A stretch of 64,000 bases of DNA from an uncultured delta proteobacterium (GCA_903901335.1 CAIUQR010000032.1:1-64000), one strand, 5' to 3'. Positions 1 to 10,140 are shown, counted from the first letter of the stretch. Notes: generated from the sequence alone by a model not told the origin. Translations and numbers: made by a program.

Positions 1-513
1 AAAGATGCCTCGGGATCTCCGGAAGATCTGCCCGTATTCCAGACAGGCCTGTCCCACCGTCGGGGTGTAGACAATCGGCATCAGGTCTTCGATATTGTCC
101 AGGAGAAGCCGGTAAAACAGGGTCTTGTTGCGATCCTGCAGGCCTGTCAAGAAAATGTACCGCTCCATGTCGGTTGATTTTCTGCCGAGATTCCACAATA
201 TTCGCTGAACCTGCTCATCAATGTTGTACACGCGTGGCGGTAAAAGTCCCCGCAGACCCAGGACATCCCGTTCCTCCTCGGTGAATGCCGTTCCCTTATT
301 GAGGGCTGGATCACGCAGCAGGGCCAGGCCGGTCGGAAAATTGCTCATCCGGTTCTGCAGTTTCATCCGCTGGCTGGTGCCGGAGGAGAGGCTTTTCCGT
401 AATATGGACTGGGAGTTGATATGACCCAAGAATTTTGACAGGGCCTCGCTTTCTACGAGGTCCTTGGCAAAACGAATCACCATCTTCTCGCCTTCAAAAT
501 CAATTTTATACAT
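1..513 (-). CDS. NAD-dependent malic enzyme, N-terminal part (truncated by window edge)
   Basis: Reverse-strand translation starts MYKIDFEGEKMVIRFAKDLVE and contains DLMPIVYTPTVGQACLEYGQIFRRSRGIF, the malic enzyme N-terminal signature. Confidence 0.9.
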   Translation of the reverse strand, partial: MYKIDFEGEKMVIRFAKDLVESEALSKFLGHINSQSILRKSLSSGTSQRMKLQNRMSNFPTGLALLRDPALNKGTAFTEEERDVLGLRGLLPPRVYNIDEQVQRILWNLGRKSTDMERYIFLTGLQDRNKTLFYRLLLDNIEDLMPIVYTPTVGQACLEYGQIFRRSRGIF

Positions 514-529
514 AGTTGTCACTCTCTAA

Positions 530-1864
530 CTATTGGATCCTTTCTGCCATTTCCCGTACCGGCACCAGCCCTTCGATAATTAATTCCGGCTCATCCGCCT
601 CGATATCTGTCTCGCCGGCGAGAGTCCTTTGCATCTTCGCCGCATCAAGCTCATTTTCCCATTTGGATACCACAATGGTGGCCACGCCGTTGCCGACAAG
701 GTTGGTCAAGGCTCTGGCTTCGGACATGAAACGGTCGATACCTAATATAAGCGCCAGTCCCGCTACCGGGATCGTCGGAATGGCGACAAACGTTGCAGCC
801 AGGGTTATAAACCCGCCGCCGGTAACGGCAGCCGCCCCTTTGGAGGTCAGCATCAACACCGTCAAGATGGTCAGCGTCTGGGTAAGGGTCAGATGGGTAT
901 TTGTGGCCTGGGCGACAAATACGGCTGCCATAGTCAGGTAAATCGATGTGCCGTCAAGGTTGAAGGAATAGCCTGTAGGAATAACCAGACCAACGACTGA
1001 TTTTGCACATCCGAGGTTTTCCATTTTTGCCATCATCCGCGGTAGTACCGATTCGGATGACGATGTACCGAGCACAATCAGAAGCTCTTCTTTGATGTAG
1101 CTGATAAATTTAAAAATATTGAACCCACACATTTTACAGATGATGCCGAGTACCCCGAAAACGAAGATGATGCATGTCAGGTAAAAACTCCCCATCAGCA
1201 TTCCGAGCTTTGAAAGAGACCCGACTCCGAATTTACCGATGGTAAAGGCCATGGCCCCGAAAGCGCCTATGGGCGCGAGCTTCATGATAAAACCGACCAC
1301 TCCGAACATCACATGGCACACCTGATCATTCAGGTCTTTGACAATCTTCCCTTTTTCACCGAAGAGCGACAGAGCAAACCCGAACAGCAGCGCAAAGAAA
1401 AGAACCTGGAGGATGTCCCCCTTGGCAAAGGCATCGACGACACTGTTCGGGATGATATTCATAAGAAAATCTGCCGTGGAAAGCGATTTGGCGCCGGTTG
1501 TATAGGAAGCCAGCGCTTTGGTATCCAGTTTGGAGACATCGGCGTTAAAGCCGACACCCGGTTGAACAAGAGTAATAACCGTCAAGCCGATAATGAGGGC
1601 CAGTGTACTGACGACCTCAAAATAGAGCAGGGCCTTTGCCCCGACCCGTCCGACTTTCTTCATATCCTGCATCCCGGCTATGCCGGAGACGACAGTGCAG
1701 AAGATGATCGGAGCGATAACCATCTTGATCAGTTTAATGAAACCGTCTCCCAAAGGCTTCATGGACTCACCGACCTGGGGCACGAAATAGCCGAGTGCAA
1801 CACCAATTGCGATTGCCGTTAACACCTGTGCATACAAATGTTGATAAATCTTTTTCTTTGCCAT
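530..1864 (-). CDS. dctA: Dicarboxylate/cation symporter, DAACS (DctA/GltP) family
   Basis: [30 protein letters not shown]...[26 protein letters not shown]; start set at MAKKK, ORF extends to 1909. Confidence 0.92.
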   Translation of the reverse strand: MAKKKIYQHLYAQVLTAIAIGVALGYFVPQVGESMKPLGDGFIKLIKMVIAPIIFCTVVSGIAGMQDMKKVGRVGAKALLYFEVVSTLALIIGLTVITLVQPGVGFNADVSKLDTKALASYTTGAKSLSTADFLMNIIPNSVVDAFAKGDILQVLFFALLFGFALSLFGEKGKIVKDLNDQVCHVMFGVVGFIMKLAPIGAFGAMAFTIGKFGVGSLSKLGMLMGSFYLTCIIFVFGVLGIICKMCGFNIFKFISYIKEELLIVLGTSSSESVLPRMMAKMENLGCAKSVVGLVIPTGYSFNLDGTSIYLTMAAVFVAQATNTHLTLTQTLTILTVLMLTSKGAAAVTGGGFITLAATFVAIPTIPVAGLALILGIDRFMSEARALTNLVGNGVATIVVSKWENELDAAKMQRTLAGETDIEADEPELIIEGLVPVREMAERIQ

Positions 1865-1997
1865 CTTCTCGTTTCCTTTGTTCTGTTTTTTTGAATGATC
1901 CAACTTCAATTGCCAGTTCCCGGAAAGTAGGACAAAGAAAAAATGCCATTAATCCGGAATGAGTATCAAGAGCCGTGAAAAGCTCATTCTGGCTATG

Positions 1998-2012
1998 GCA
2001 AGATATATACCA
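1998..2012 (-). promoter_or_regulatory. Candidate sigma-54 (-24/-12) promoter for dctA
   Basis: Reverse strand TTGGTATATATCTTGCCA: TGG-N8-TTGC with exact -24/-12 spacing, about 130 bp upstream of dctA. Confidence 0.45.
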
Positions 2013-2342
2013 ATGGCAAAAAAATATTATTGTTAATTTATTTCGTATTGTTAATCGTTATATTTTCGAAATTGTTCTATTCAATACGGGCTATTTTTCA
2101 CCCATTTTAATCAATCCTATGGAGGGAATCTGCCCCAAAAGGTCTCTTTTCAAAGAGAAAGTAGATGGAAAATTACTTTTGAATGAGAAATATGGGCAGA
2201 TGCAGGGAAGGCGTCAGATGTGCTGTAAGAATATGGCTGAGCATCATACTGAACGAGCTTCATCCGACAAAGATTCCGAACGATCATTCAGTATGATACT
2301 TTATTATTCTCCGACACAGGCAGCTATGCCGAGTCTTGCCGT

Positions 2343-4187
2343 CTACTCGACAGTCACACACTTGGCCAGGTTCCTGGGCTGGTCGACGTCGCAGCCGCGC
2401 CGGGTCGCGATCGCATAGGCCAGCAGCTGGGCGGGGATGGTATAGAGGATCGGGTTCATATCTTCATGCACCGCGGGCAGATAGATGATATCGTCCGTTA
2501 TGGTTTTCAGGTGCTGATCCCCTTCCGTCCCGATCAGGATCAGCCGCCCCTGACGGGCTTTAATCTCCTCTACGTTGGAGATGACCTTCTGGTAGACCGC
2601 ATCCTGCGGCACCAGGGCAAGGATCGGCATCTCCTTATCGATCAGTGCTATCGGTCCGTGTTTCAGCTCGCCTGCAGCGTACCCTTCCGCATGGATATAG
2701 GAAATTTCCTTCAATTTCAACGCCCCTTCCAGCGCAATCGGGAAGTTCAAGCCCCTGCCGATAAAGAGAAAATCCCGGCAGCTGTAAAAGCTCTCAATCA
2801 ACTGCTGAATCTGGGTCTGGATCACCGGCAGTTTTTCTTTGATCACTTCGGCGATACCGATCAATGCCTGACCGAGCTCCCTGCTTTTTTCAGGCGAGAT
2901 GACGCCCTTGCGTTGGCCAAGGAAGAGCGTAAACAGGAAAAGTGCGGCCAGTTGAGCGGTGAAGGCCTTTGTCGAGGCCACGCCGATCTCCGGACCGGCA
3001 TGGGTATAGACCGTCCCGTGCGCCTCACGGGTCATCGTCGAACCGACAACATTGCAGATAGTCACAACCTTTGAGCCCAGTTTTTTGGCGAGACGAATCC
3101 CGGCCAGGGTGTCAGCCGTCTCACCCGACTGGGAGATCGAGACCGTCAGCACCCTGTCATTGACAATGAGCCGGCGATAGCGGAACTCCGAGGCGATATC
3201 CACCTCGACCGGGATACCGGCATATTTTTCGATCCAGTATTTCGCTACCAGCGCCGCATGCCACGAGGTGCCGCAGGCCACCAGAAATATCCGCTCGATA
3301 TACCTGACATCCTCGTCGGTAATTCCAATTTCCGGAATATCCACTTCCCCTGATTCCGGATTGATCCTGCCGCTAATTGTATTAGTTATTGCCTGGGGCT
3401 GCTCAAAGATCTCCTTCAGCATGAAATGCTTGAACCCGGCCTTTTCAGCCATAGCCGCATTCCACTCAATGGTTGTCACCTTTTTTTCTATCTTCTCGCC
3501 GGACAGCAGGGAATAGACAGAACAGTCGCCTGCTGTCAGAAGAGCAAACTCCCGGTCCTCCAGGAAGATCACCTGCTTTGTGAAGGGCAGAAGAGCAGGG
3601 ATATCGGAGGCCATAAAGGACCCCTGGCCGTTCTCGTCTATACCGAGGACTAGCGGACTCTGGTTCCGGGCAGCCACCAGGGTATCGGGCATGCCGGCCC
3701 AAAGAACACCGATCGCGTAGGATCCTTCCACCAGATCGAGTGTTTTCCGAATCGCCGCCACCAGATCGCCATCGAGATTCTCCTCGATCAGATGTGCCAG
3801 CACCTCGGTGTCGGTCTCGGAGGTAAACCGATGTCCCTTTGCCCTCAGTTCCTCGCGCAGTGAATGATAGTTTTCTATGATACCGTTATGAACCACCACC
3901 AGATCACCGGTACAATCGCTGTGCGGATGGGCGTTCTCGGTGGTCGGAGCGCCATGGGTCGCCCAGCGGGTATGGCCAAGGCCGATATGCGACGGGGCCA
4001 TGATTGCCTCATCGATAATGGCCTCAAGATTCGACAACTTTCCCTGGCACCGGTATTTGATCAGCTTCCCATCCTGCAGATAAACCACCCCGGCGGAATC
4101 ATACCCTCTGTACTCTAATCGTTTCAAACCTTCTAAAACAACCGGGATAACACGACGTGGCCCGGCATATCCGACTATACCACACAT
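2343..4187 (-). CDS. glmS: Glutamine--fructose-6-phosphate aminotransferase (isomerizing)
   Basis: MCGIVGYAGPRRVIPVVLEGLKRLEYRGYDSAG; two SIS domains; C-terminal DVDQPRNLAKCVTVE. Confidence 0.97.
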   Translation of the reverse strand: MCGIVGYAGPRRVIPVVLEGLKRLEYRGYDSAGVVYLQDGKLIKYRCQGKLSNLEAIIDEAIMAPSHIGLGHTRWATHGAPTTENAHPHSDCTGDLVVVHNGIIENYHSLREELRAKGHRFTSETDTEVLAHLIEENLDGDLVAAIRKTLDLVEGSYAIGVLWAGMPDTLVAARNQSPLVLGIDENGQGSFMASDIPALLPFTKQVIFLEDREFALLTAGDCSVYSLLSGEKIEKKVTTIEWNAAMAEKAGFKHFMLKEIFEQPQAITNTISGRINPESGEVDIPEIGITDEDVRYIERIFLVACGTSWHAALVAKYWIEKYAGIPVEVDIASEFRYRRLIVNDRVLTVSISQSGETADTLAGIRLAKKLGSKVVTICNVVGSTMTREAHGTVYTHAGPEIGVASTKAFTAQLAALFLFTLFLGQRKGVISPEKSRELGQALIGIAEVIKEKLPVIQTQIQQLIESFYSCRDFLFIGRGLNFPIALEGALKLKEISYIHAEGYAAGELKHGPIALIDKEMPILALVPQDAVYQKVISNVEEIKARQGRLILIGTEGDQHLKTITDDIIYLPAVHEDMNPILYTIPAQLLAYAIATRRGCDVDQPRNLAKCVTVE

Positions 4188-4406
4188 AACTTTCTCCTTT
4201 TGGGGAAGTAGAGCAGTGAATTTTCAAGCGCTTAGAATGAAGAACAAAAAAATGATATGAAAAATCTTATATTAATGTTTTAAAATAACATAGCATTTTT
4301 GATCTTGGCGAGTTTTTTCTTTTCACTGCCCGAAAAAGAATGTACCATTTATTGATTATTGAAATAGACTCAAACACTTCGAACCCATACAACAACATAG
4401 CAGAAC

Positions 4407-4958
4407 ATGAAAGACAGACAACGACTCAAAGCGCTCCTCCTTGAGAAATCATACCGGGAGGGCAGCTTCACTCTCACCTCCGGGAAGACCTCGGATTTTT
4501 ACATCGACGGAAAACAGACAACACTCTCGGCCGAAGGATCCTATCTCTGCGGCAAATTGCTGCTGGAATTAATTGCCAGAGAAAAACAACCGATCGAGGC
4601 AGTGGGTGGCATGACCCTTGGGGCCGACCCGTTAGTAACGGCTGTTTCACTGGTAAGTTTTTTAGAAGGCAGACCGATTCCTGCTTTTATTGTCCGGAAA
4701 GAAGCTAAAGGCCATGGCACCGGTAATTACATAGAAGGACTAAAAAATATGCCCGCAGGGTGTCGGGTTGCCCTGGTTGAGGATGTGGTCACCACCGGCG
4801 GTACGCTCTTAAAGGTTATCGAGCGCGTCGAGGCCCAGGGTTTCAAGGTTGGCCTGGTCGCGACAGTAGTCGAGCGGCAGGAAGGCGGCGTGAAGGCCTT
4901 GACGGATAAAGGGTACAGGCTTGAGTCGATTTTCACCCGGGAGGAGCTGTTGAGCTGA
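4407..4958 (+). CDS. pyrE: Orotate phosphoribosyltransferase
   Basis: PRPP-binding motif VALVEDVVTTGGTLLKVIE; overall PyrE layout. Confidence 0.93.
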   Translation: MKDRQRLKALLLEKSYREGSFTLTSGKTSDFYIDGKQTTLSAEGSYLCGKLLLELIAREKQPIEAVGGMTLGADPLVTAVSLVSFLEGRPIPAFIVRKEAKGHGTGNYIEGLKNMPAGCRVALVEDVVTTGGTLLKVIERVEAQGFKVGLVATVVERQEGGVKALTDKGYRLESIFTREELLS

Positions 4959-4962
4959 TTCT

Positions 4963-5133
4963 ATGCAATGTAAAAAATGCTCGGCCAAATTGGAAGTCCA
5001 ACGCCAGTGCAGACGTGTTTTTATGCGGTGTACAGGCTGTAACCGGGTATATCAGATTCATGAAGTCGCCGGCGATCTGGATCCTGAGACAGAAAAAATA
5101 CTGGAGAAATATACGGTTATCATTTATGATTGA
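4963..5133 (+). CDS. Small zinc-ribbon protein (56 aa)
   Basis: MQCKKCSAKLEVQRQCRRVFMRCTGCNRVYQIHEVAGDLDPETEKILEKYTVIIYD; two CXXC knuckles, 4 bp after pyrE; below the ORF-track size cutoff. Confidence 0.6.
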   Translation: MQCKKCSAKLEVQRQCRRVFMRCTGCNRVYQIHEVAGDLDPETEKILEKYTVIIYD

Positions 5134-5210
5134 ATAAATGCTGTGGATAGGAAGATACGGTCGAATATTGATATAAAAGAGAATCACCTTGATTTTATAG
5201 ACGACACGAA

Positions 5211-5678
5211 ATGGACGTTCAGAAATCTTTTGTGAATACTGATGGCATCGCCACAATCAAATGCCCCCAGTGCGGGATCATTAAGAATCTGGCCGTAACG
5301 CAGTTTCGTGGACGGCAACATACCCTGAAGATTCGATGCGGCTGCGACTATGCCTGGGATCTTCTGCTGGATTTTCGCAGGCATTACAGAAAAAAAACTG
5401 ACCTGACGGGTACTTACCTCCTGGAGCCGCCCGCAAGCGGTGGAGGCCGTTTGACCGTACTGAATATCTCCCGCAGCGGCGTCGGATTCAGTGTTACCGG
5501 ACTGCATGCGGTCAAAATCGGCCAAAAGGCTCGCCTGCAGTTCACCCTGGACAACAAAAAACAGACCCCCATTGACAAACATGTGTCCATCAAGTCGGTG
5601 AAGGACGGATATATCGGCTGTGAGTTTGTTGACGACCGGGTCTTCGAAAAAGATCTTGGTTTTTATCTCCAACCCTGA
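5211..5678 (+). CDS. PilZ-domain protein with N-terminal Cys-pair (zinc-ribbon-like) region
   Basis: RRHYR (RxxxR) and NISRSG (D/NxSxxG) c-di-GMP motifs; N-terminal CPQCG...CGC. Confidence 0.8.
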   Translation: MDVQKSFVNTDGIATIKCPQCGIIKNLAVTQFRGRQHTLKIRCGCDYAWDLLLDFRRHYRKKTDLTGTYLLEPPASGGGRLTVLNISRSGVGFSVTGLHAVKIGQKARLQFTLDNKKQTPIDKHVSIKSVKDGYIGCEFVDDRVFEKDLGFYLQP

Positions 5679-5681
5679 AGG

Positions 5682-7316
5682 CTACCTGTCCAGAACCTTT
5701 CCTATCAACTTCTGGGCCTGTTGCAAAAAAGGCATCAGGGTTTCACGCTGGACAGCACTGATCACAACCCCCTCTTTTTCCACCTCGATAATCACCGGCC
5801 CAGGATCGTTCACCTTGTCGATTTTATTGAAGACCTTCAGGCAGGGGATCTCTGTGAGCTGGAGTTCTACAAACAGCTTCTCCACCACCGCCATATGATC
5901 CCGGAAGCAGGGATTTGAGATATCGATCACATGAACCAGAAGGTCTGCCTCTCCAAGTTCTTCCAGGGTTGCTTTGAAGGCCTGCAGGAGTTCATCGGGC
6001 AGGTGCTGAATAAACCCTACTGTATCGGTGATAATAACCTCAATATCTTCGGGAAAACGAAGTCTGCGGCTGGTCGGATCGAGTGTTGCGAACAACTTAT
6101 CCTCGGTAAGGATATGACTGTCCGTCAATGTGTTCAAGAGGGTGGATTTTCCGGCATTGGTATATCCGACCAGTGACAGTACCGGCAGTTCCTTCTTCCG
6201 GCGTTTGGCCCTTCTCCGGTAGCGTTCACGGGTTACACCTTCCAGTTCTTTGGTAAGCCTCGCCAGCCGGTCGTTTATACGCCGCCTGTCAATCTCCAGT
6301 TTCGTCTCGCCCGGTCCTCTGGCGCCAATTCCCCCGGAGAGCCGCGACAGGGCGTCATCACGGGTGGAAAGCCTCGGCAGCATATATTTCAGCTGGGCCA
6401 TCTCCACCTGGAGTTTTCCTTCCCGGCTCATTGCCCGGTGGGCAAAGATATCCAGGATCAGCTGGGTCCGGTCAATGACCCGCATCTCGGTGAAATCGGT
6501 GATGGATCTGACCTGGGAGGGATTGAGTTCCTGGTTGAAGATAAAAAGATTGGCGTCCAGCTGCAGGGCGCGGATCATAATATCCGCCAGTTTCCCTTTC
6601 CCGAGAATCAACCGGGGATTGGTCTTTCTGCTCCGTTGCAGGACGGAATCAAGCACCAGTATCTGATCGGAACGGGCCAACTCAACGAGTTCCCGCAGGG
6701 ATTCTTCGGCGGTTATCTTTGGTTCGGTGCTGACACTGATCAGAATCGCCCTGTCCTGCCCTTTATCAACATTTTTTCCGGCTCCCTTGCGGGTGAATTC
6801 AGATTCCAGTTCACCTATCAGATCGCTAAACGAGTCTTTCTGGTTAGCAGGATGAATGGGTTTCAGGAAAGACCAGCTCTTTCCCTGCACCGTATCCGGG
6901 AGGAGATGGACAGATGAGAGAAGCCCTGGAAAGCCGTCTTCCGCCACCTGCAGGACAGAGAGCATATCAAGGCGCAGAAAGAGGAGATCCATCAGGTCTT
7001 CATCGTTGATTTCCTCTCCCGCAAGATGGGTATGGATGAGCCGTAGTCCCTTCAGCCGCCCCCCAGCCGTACGAACAAGCGACAAAGACGGAATCATAAT
7101 CCCGTTGAAGGTGCCGACGATCACGGATTCAACCTTCCCGGAACGGTGGATAAGAATACCTATCTGCCTGTTTAACTCAAAGGAGATCTGGCAGAGCGTT
7201 CTGGCCATATCCACTCCGATGATCAGATTTTCGTCGACTCGTTTGGCAGCAAGCCTTTCCAGGACCTTCAGATGGTTTTTTTTCAGGCCTCCGATATTAC
7301 CCGTTACAATGCCTAT
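5682..7316 (-). CDS. hflX: GTPase HflX
   Basis: LSLVGYTNAGKSTLLNTLT, DTVGFIQHLPDELLQAFKATLEE, GGIGARGPGETKLEIDRR; start extended from 7214 to a probable AUA codon at 7316 with an SD upstream. Confidence 0.92.
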   Translation of the reverse strand: MGIVTGNIGGLKKNHLKVLERLAAKRVDENLIIGVDMARTLCQISFELNRQIGILIHRSGKVESVIVGTFNGIMIPSLSLVRTAGGRLKGLRLIHTHLAGEEINDEDLMDLLFLRLDMLSVLQVAEDGFPGLLSSVHLLPDTVQGKSWSFLKPIHPANQKDSFSDLIGELESEFTRKGAGKNVDKGQDRAILISVSTEPKITAEESLRELVELARSDQILVLDSVLQRSRKTNPRLILGKGKLADIMIRALQLDANLFIFNQELNPSQVRSITDFTEMRVIDRTQLILDIFAHRAMSREGKLQVEMAQLKYMLPRLSTRDDALSRLSGGIGARGPGETKLEIDRRRINDRLARLTKELEGVTRERYRRRAKRRKKELPVLSLVGYTNAGKSTLLNTLTDSHILTEDKLFATLDPTSRRLRFPEDIEVIITDTVGFIQHLPDELLQAFKATLEELGEADLLVHVIDISNPCFRDHMAVVEKLFVELQLTEIPCLKVFNKIDKVNDPGPVIIEVEKEGVVISAVQRETLMPFLQQAQKLIGKVLDR

Positions 7317-7363
7317 AGTTGATCCTCCATGTGAGGTATATGTTTCATCTGTATGATATAAGG

Positions 7364-9010
7364 TTATTCTTTATAATTCTGGACATTCGGGTACCGTCTC
7401 CCGTATCCGAATGCCTTGCTGGTCACCTTCAGCCCCATCGGGGCCTGTTTCCTTTTATATTCATTCATCCGAATACGCCGCAGGATATCACGGACCACCT
7501 TCTCAGCAAAACCGTAAGAGATTATCTCATTCAGGCTGCAACCCTTTTCAAGATGCAATTCCAGGATCTGATCCAACATCTCATATGGAGGAAGATCATC
7601 CTGATCGAGCTGATCGGGTTTCAGCTCCGCAGTCGGTGCCTTGGTAATAGACCGCACCGGAATAATCTCACCGTTACGGTTTACATATCGGGAAAGCTCA
7701 TAGACCAGCTGTTTCGGCACATCTGAGATAACCGCCAGTCCGCCGCTCATATCGCCGTAAAGGGTACAGTAGCCCACTGCCATTTCGCTCTTATTGCCGG
7801 TAGTCAGGAGTAGGCTTCCGAGCTTGTTTGACAGGGCCATCAGCAGGTTGCCGCGGATTCGAGCCTGGATGTTCTGTTCGGTCAGGTCCTCCCGCATTCC
7901 GGTAAACAACGGCCCCAGACTCTTCCGGTAGCAGGCAAACAGCTCACTTATCGGCAGCACCTCAAACCGGCAGCCCAGATTCGCAGCCAGTGCCCTTGCA
8001 TCCTCCAGGGAATCAGTTGAACTGTACGGAGAAGGCAGGGCCACCCCCATGACATTGTCAGCACCCAGGGCGCTGACCGCAAGGGCTGCTGTCAAGGCAG
8101 AATCGATCCCTCCGGAAAGGCCTAAAACCGCTGATTTGAAACCGCATTTTCCCGCGTAGTCCCGCACGCCCATTACCAGGCTGTCATGGACCGCCGCAAT
8201 GTCATCCTCGTCAATGGGACCATGTATCTCCCCCAGCCAGGTGTCGGTGTCGACGACAAAAAGATCCTCAGAAAAACCGGCTCCTTTGCCTATGACCGTC
8301 CCGTTACCGTCCATTGCTATACTGCGGCCGTCAAAGAGCAGAGAATCCTGTCCACCTACTTGATTGACATAGAAAAAAGGCACATGAAAACGGGAGATGA
8401 GCGAGCGGAAGATTGCATAACGGGTGTCCTCCTTCCCTCTCTGAAACGGAGACGCGGAGACATTAATCAGAACATCGATCGTTGTTTTCAACCTTTTGGC
8501 AGTGGTAAAGAGGTCCTTAACCGGATCAACCCTGTATTCGCCGACCTGATCATGCCAGATATCCTCGCAGACTGTCACCCCGAAGGTGAGGTCGTCAATG
8601 GTGTAGAGCTCAGAGGGCGGGCCGGGTTCGAAATAACGCGTTTCATCGAAGACATCATAGGAAGGCAGAAGCTGTTTTCTTGCTCTGAAGACAACGGCAC
8701 CGTTTCGGACCACGACGACGGAATTATAGAGGGGTTTTCCAGGATGGCCTTGCCGTCTCTCGATACAGCCGAACATCACGTCGACAGGAGGCAGATCGCG
8801 GAGAATACCGGCTATGGCGCGTTCATGGTCATCCAGAAAGGAGGTTCGTTCCAGAAGATCCTGCGGGGGGTACCCGGAAACCGCCATCTCGGGAAAGACC
8901 ACAAGTCGACAGCCTCGCTCCAGGGCCTCACAGGCACTCTTCACGATCTTTTTACAATTTACCGGAAAATCACCGATAACCGGATTTGTCTGTACCAGCC
9001 CGATTTTCAC
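7364..9010 (-). CDS. nadE: Glutamine-dependent NAD+ synthetase
   Basis: N-terminal nitrilase domain (VFPEMAVSGYPPQDLLE, VTVCEDIW) and C-terminal LGLSGGIDSALTAALAV. Confidence 0.95.
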   Translation of the reverse strand: MKIGLVQTNPVIGDFPVNCKKIVKSACEALERGCRLVVFPEMAVSGYPPQDLLERTSFLDDHERAIAGILRDLPPVDVMFGCIERRQGHPGKPLYNSVVVVRNGAVVFRARKQLLPSYDVFDETRYFEPGPPSELYTIDDLTFGVTVCEDIWHDQVGEYRVDPVKDLFTTAKRLKTTIDVLINVSASPFQRGKEDTRYAIFRSLISRFHVPFFYVNQVGGQDSLLFDGRSIAMDGNGTVIGKGAGFSEDLFVVDTDTWLGEIHGPIDEDDIAAVHDSLVMGVRDYAGKCGFKSAVLGLSGGIDSALTAALAVSALGADNVMGVALPSPYSSTDSLEDARALAANLGCRFEVLPISELFACYRKSLGPLFTGMREDLTEQNIQARIRGNLLMALSNKLGSLLLTTGNKSEMAVGYCTLYGDMSGGLAVISDVPKQLVYELSRYVNRNGEIIPVRSITKAPTAELKPDQLDQDDLPPYEMLDQILELHLEKGCSLNEIISYGFAEKVVRDILRRIRMNEYKRKQAPMGLKVTSKAFGYGRRYPNVQNYKE

Positions 9011-9096
9011 CTCGGCGCTCTCCCCTGTTTAATGTACTGTCAGCATCTCATGCAAGACACAGTCAACATACCATCTCTGCCTTGACACAACATCAA

Positions 9097-10140
9097 TCAT
9101 TTCTCCTTTTCCGGAACATTTCTGTCCTTTTGGTACTTCTGCACGGCACGGTTATGTTCGACGAGGGTCTTCGAAAACTGATGGGTTCCATCGTTTCTCG
9201 AAACAAAATAGAGAAAGGATTCCTGAGCCGGATGGAGGGCTGCTTTCAGGGCCTCCCGGCCCGGGTTACAGATCGGACCGGCTGGAAGGGCCGGTGTCAT
9301 ATACGTGTTATAAGGGGTATATCTCTGCAGATCATCCCTGGTAAGGGTGCCGGAGTTACCGGAGAAATTCTGTATACCATAAACCACGGTCGGATCGGAT
9401 TGCAGGCGCATTCCTTTCTTTAAACGATTGATAAAAACTGACGCAATCACCGGACGTTCCGCAGGATCTGCCGTTTCTTTTTCAACAAGCGAGGCCAGGA
9501 TAACGGTTTCATATTTTCCAATCTTTCCGGCGTCCCCCTTGTTAAGTTCCGCCCAGACTTTTTGAAAATGCTGGACCATAATCCTGATTATGCCTCTGGC
9601 ATCAGTGGACATCCGGGTCAGATAATAGGTGTCCGGAAACAGATAGCCCTCAAGGCCGGCAACTTTTTCAATCCCCAGTGACTGAATAAAATCATGATCA
9701 TGGACAAGTTGCAGGAACTCATTGTACTCACACCAACCACCCTCGGCATAAATCCTGGCAATATCCTCTGCCCGCAGTCCTTCCGGGATTGTAACCGGAT
9801 GCTGCACGAGTTGGGCCTCGGAGAGTTGTCTCATAACCTCGGCAGGGGTTTTTCCTGTTGCCAACCGAAACTCTCCCGCCCTGAATTTCCTTGAGTATCC
9901 AGCAATCTTTGCATAGAGGGGAAAACGGACATCATCATGAATAAGGCCTGCCTTGGCAAGAATATGGCCGATATGATCAACCGAAGTGCCATGCGGAATC
10001 GCTACCACCACAGATGCTGCCGTGACGGCAGGCCCTCTTGTTCCGGTATAACTCATCAGCCATCCGGCCAATGCAACCGAGCAGAAAAAGAACAAAAGGG
10101 CTGCCCGACGGACAGCCCTTTGAGAATAGTGAGTAAGCAT
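9097..10140 (-). CDS. mltG: Endolytic transglycosylase MltG (YceG family)
   Basis: VVAIPHGTSVDHIG, LEGYLFPDTYYL, ASLVEKETADPAERPVIASVFINRLKKGMRLQSDPTVVYG. Confidence 0.93.
   Translation of the reverse strand: MLTHYSQRAVRRAALLFFFCSVALAGWLMSYTGTRGPAVTAASVVVAIPHGTSVDHIGHILAKAGLIHDDVRFPLYAKIAGYSRKFRAGEFRLATGKTPAEVMRQLSEAQLVQHPVTIPEGLRAEDIARIYAEGGWCEYNEFLQLVHDHDFIQSLGIEKVAGLEGYLFPDTYYLTRMSTDARGIIRIMVQHFQKVWAELNKGDAGKIGKYETVILASLVEKETADPAERPVIASVFINRLKKGMRLQSDPTVVYGIQNFSGNSGTLTRDDLQRYTPYNTYMTPALPAGPICNPGREALKAALHPAQESFLYFVSRNDGTHQFSKTLVEHNRAVQKYQKDRNVPEKEK

Noticed and set aside
4188-4400. Possible glmS ribozyme or riboswitch upstream of glmS
   Set aside because: The upstream region is AT-rich with no recognisable ribozyme core; this ribozyme is mainly known from Gram-positive bacteria.
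8186-9085. 299-aa plus-strand ORF opposite nadE
   Set aside because: Antisense shadow of a clearly recognisable gene with no protein-like motif; same reasoning for 11175-12002 (opposite lon), 30261-31037 (opposite oxidase subunit I), 37554-38225, 39631-40590 and 42156-42878.
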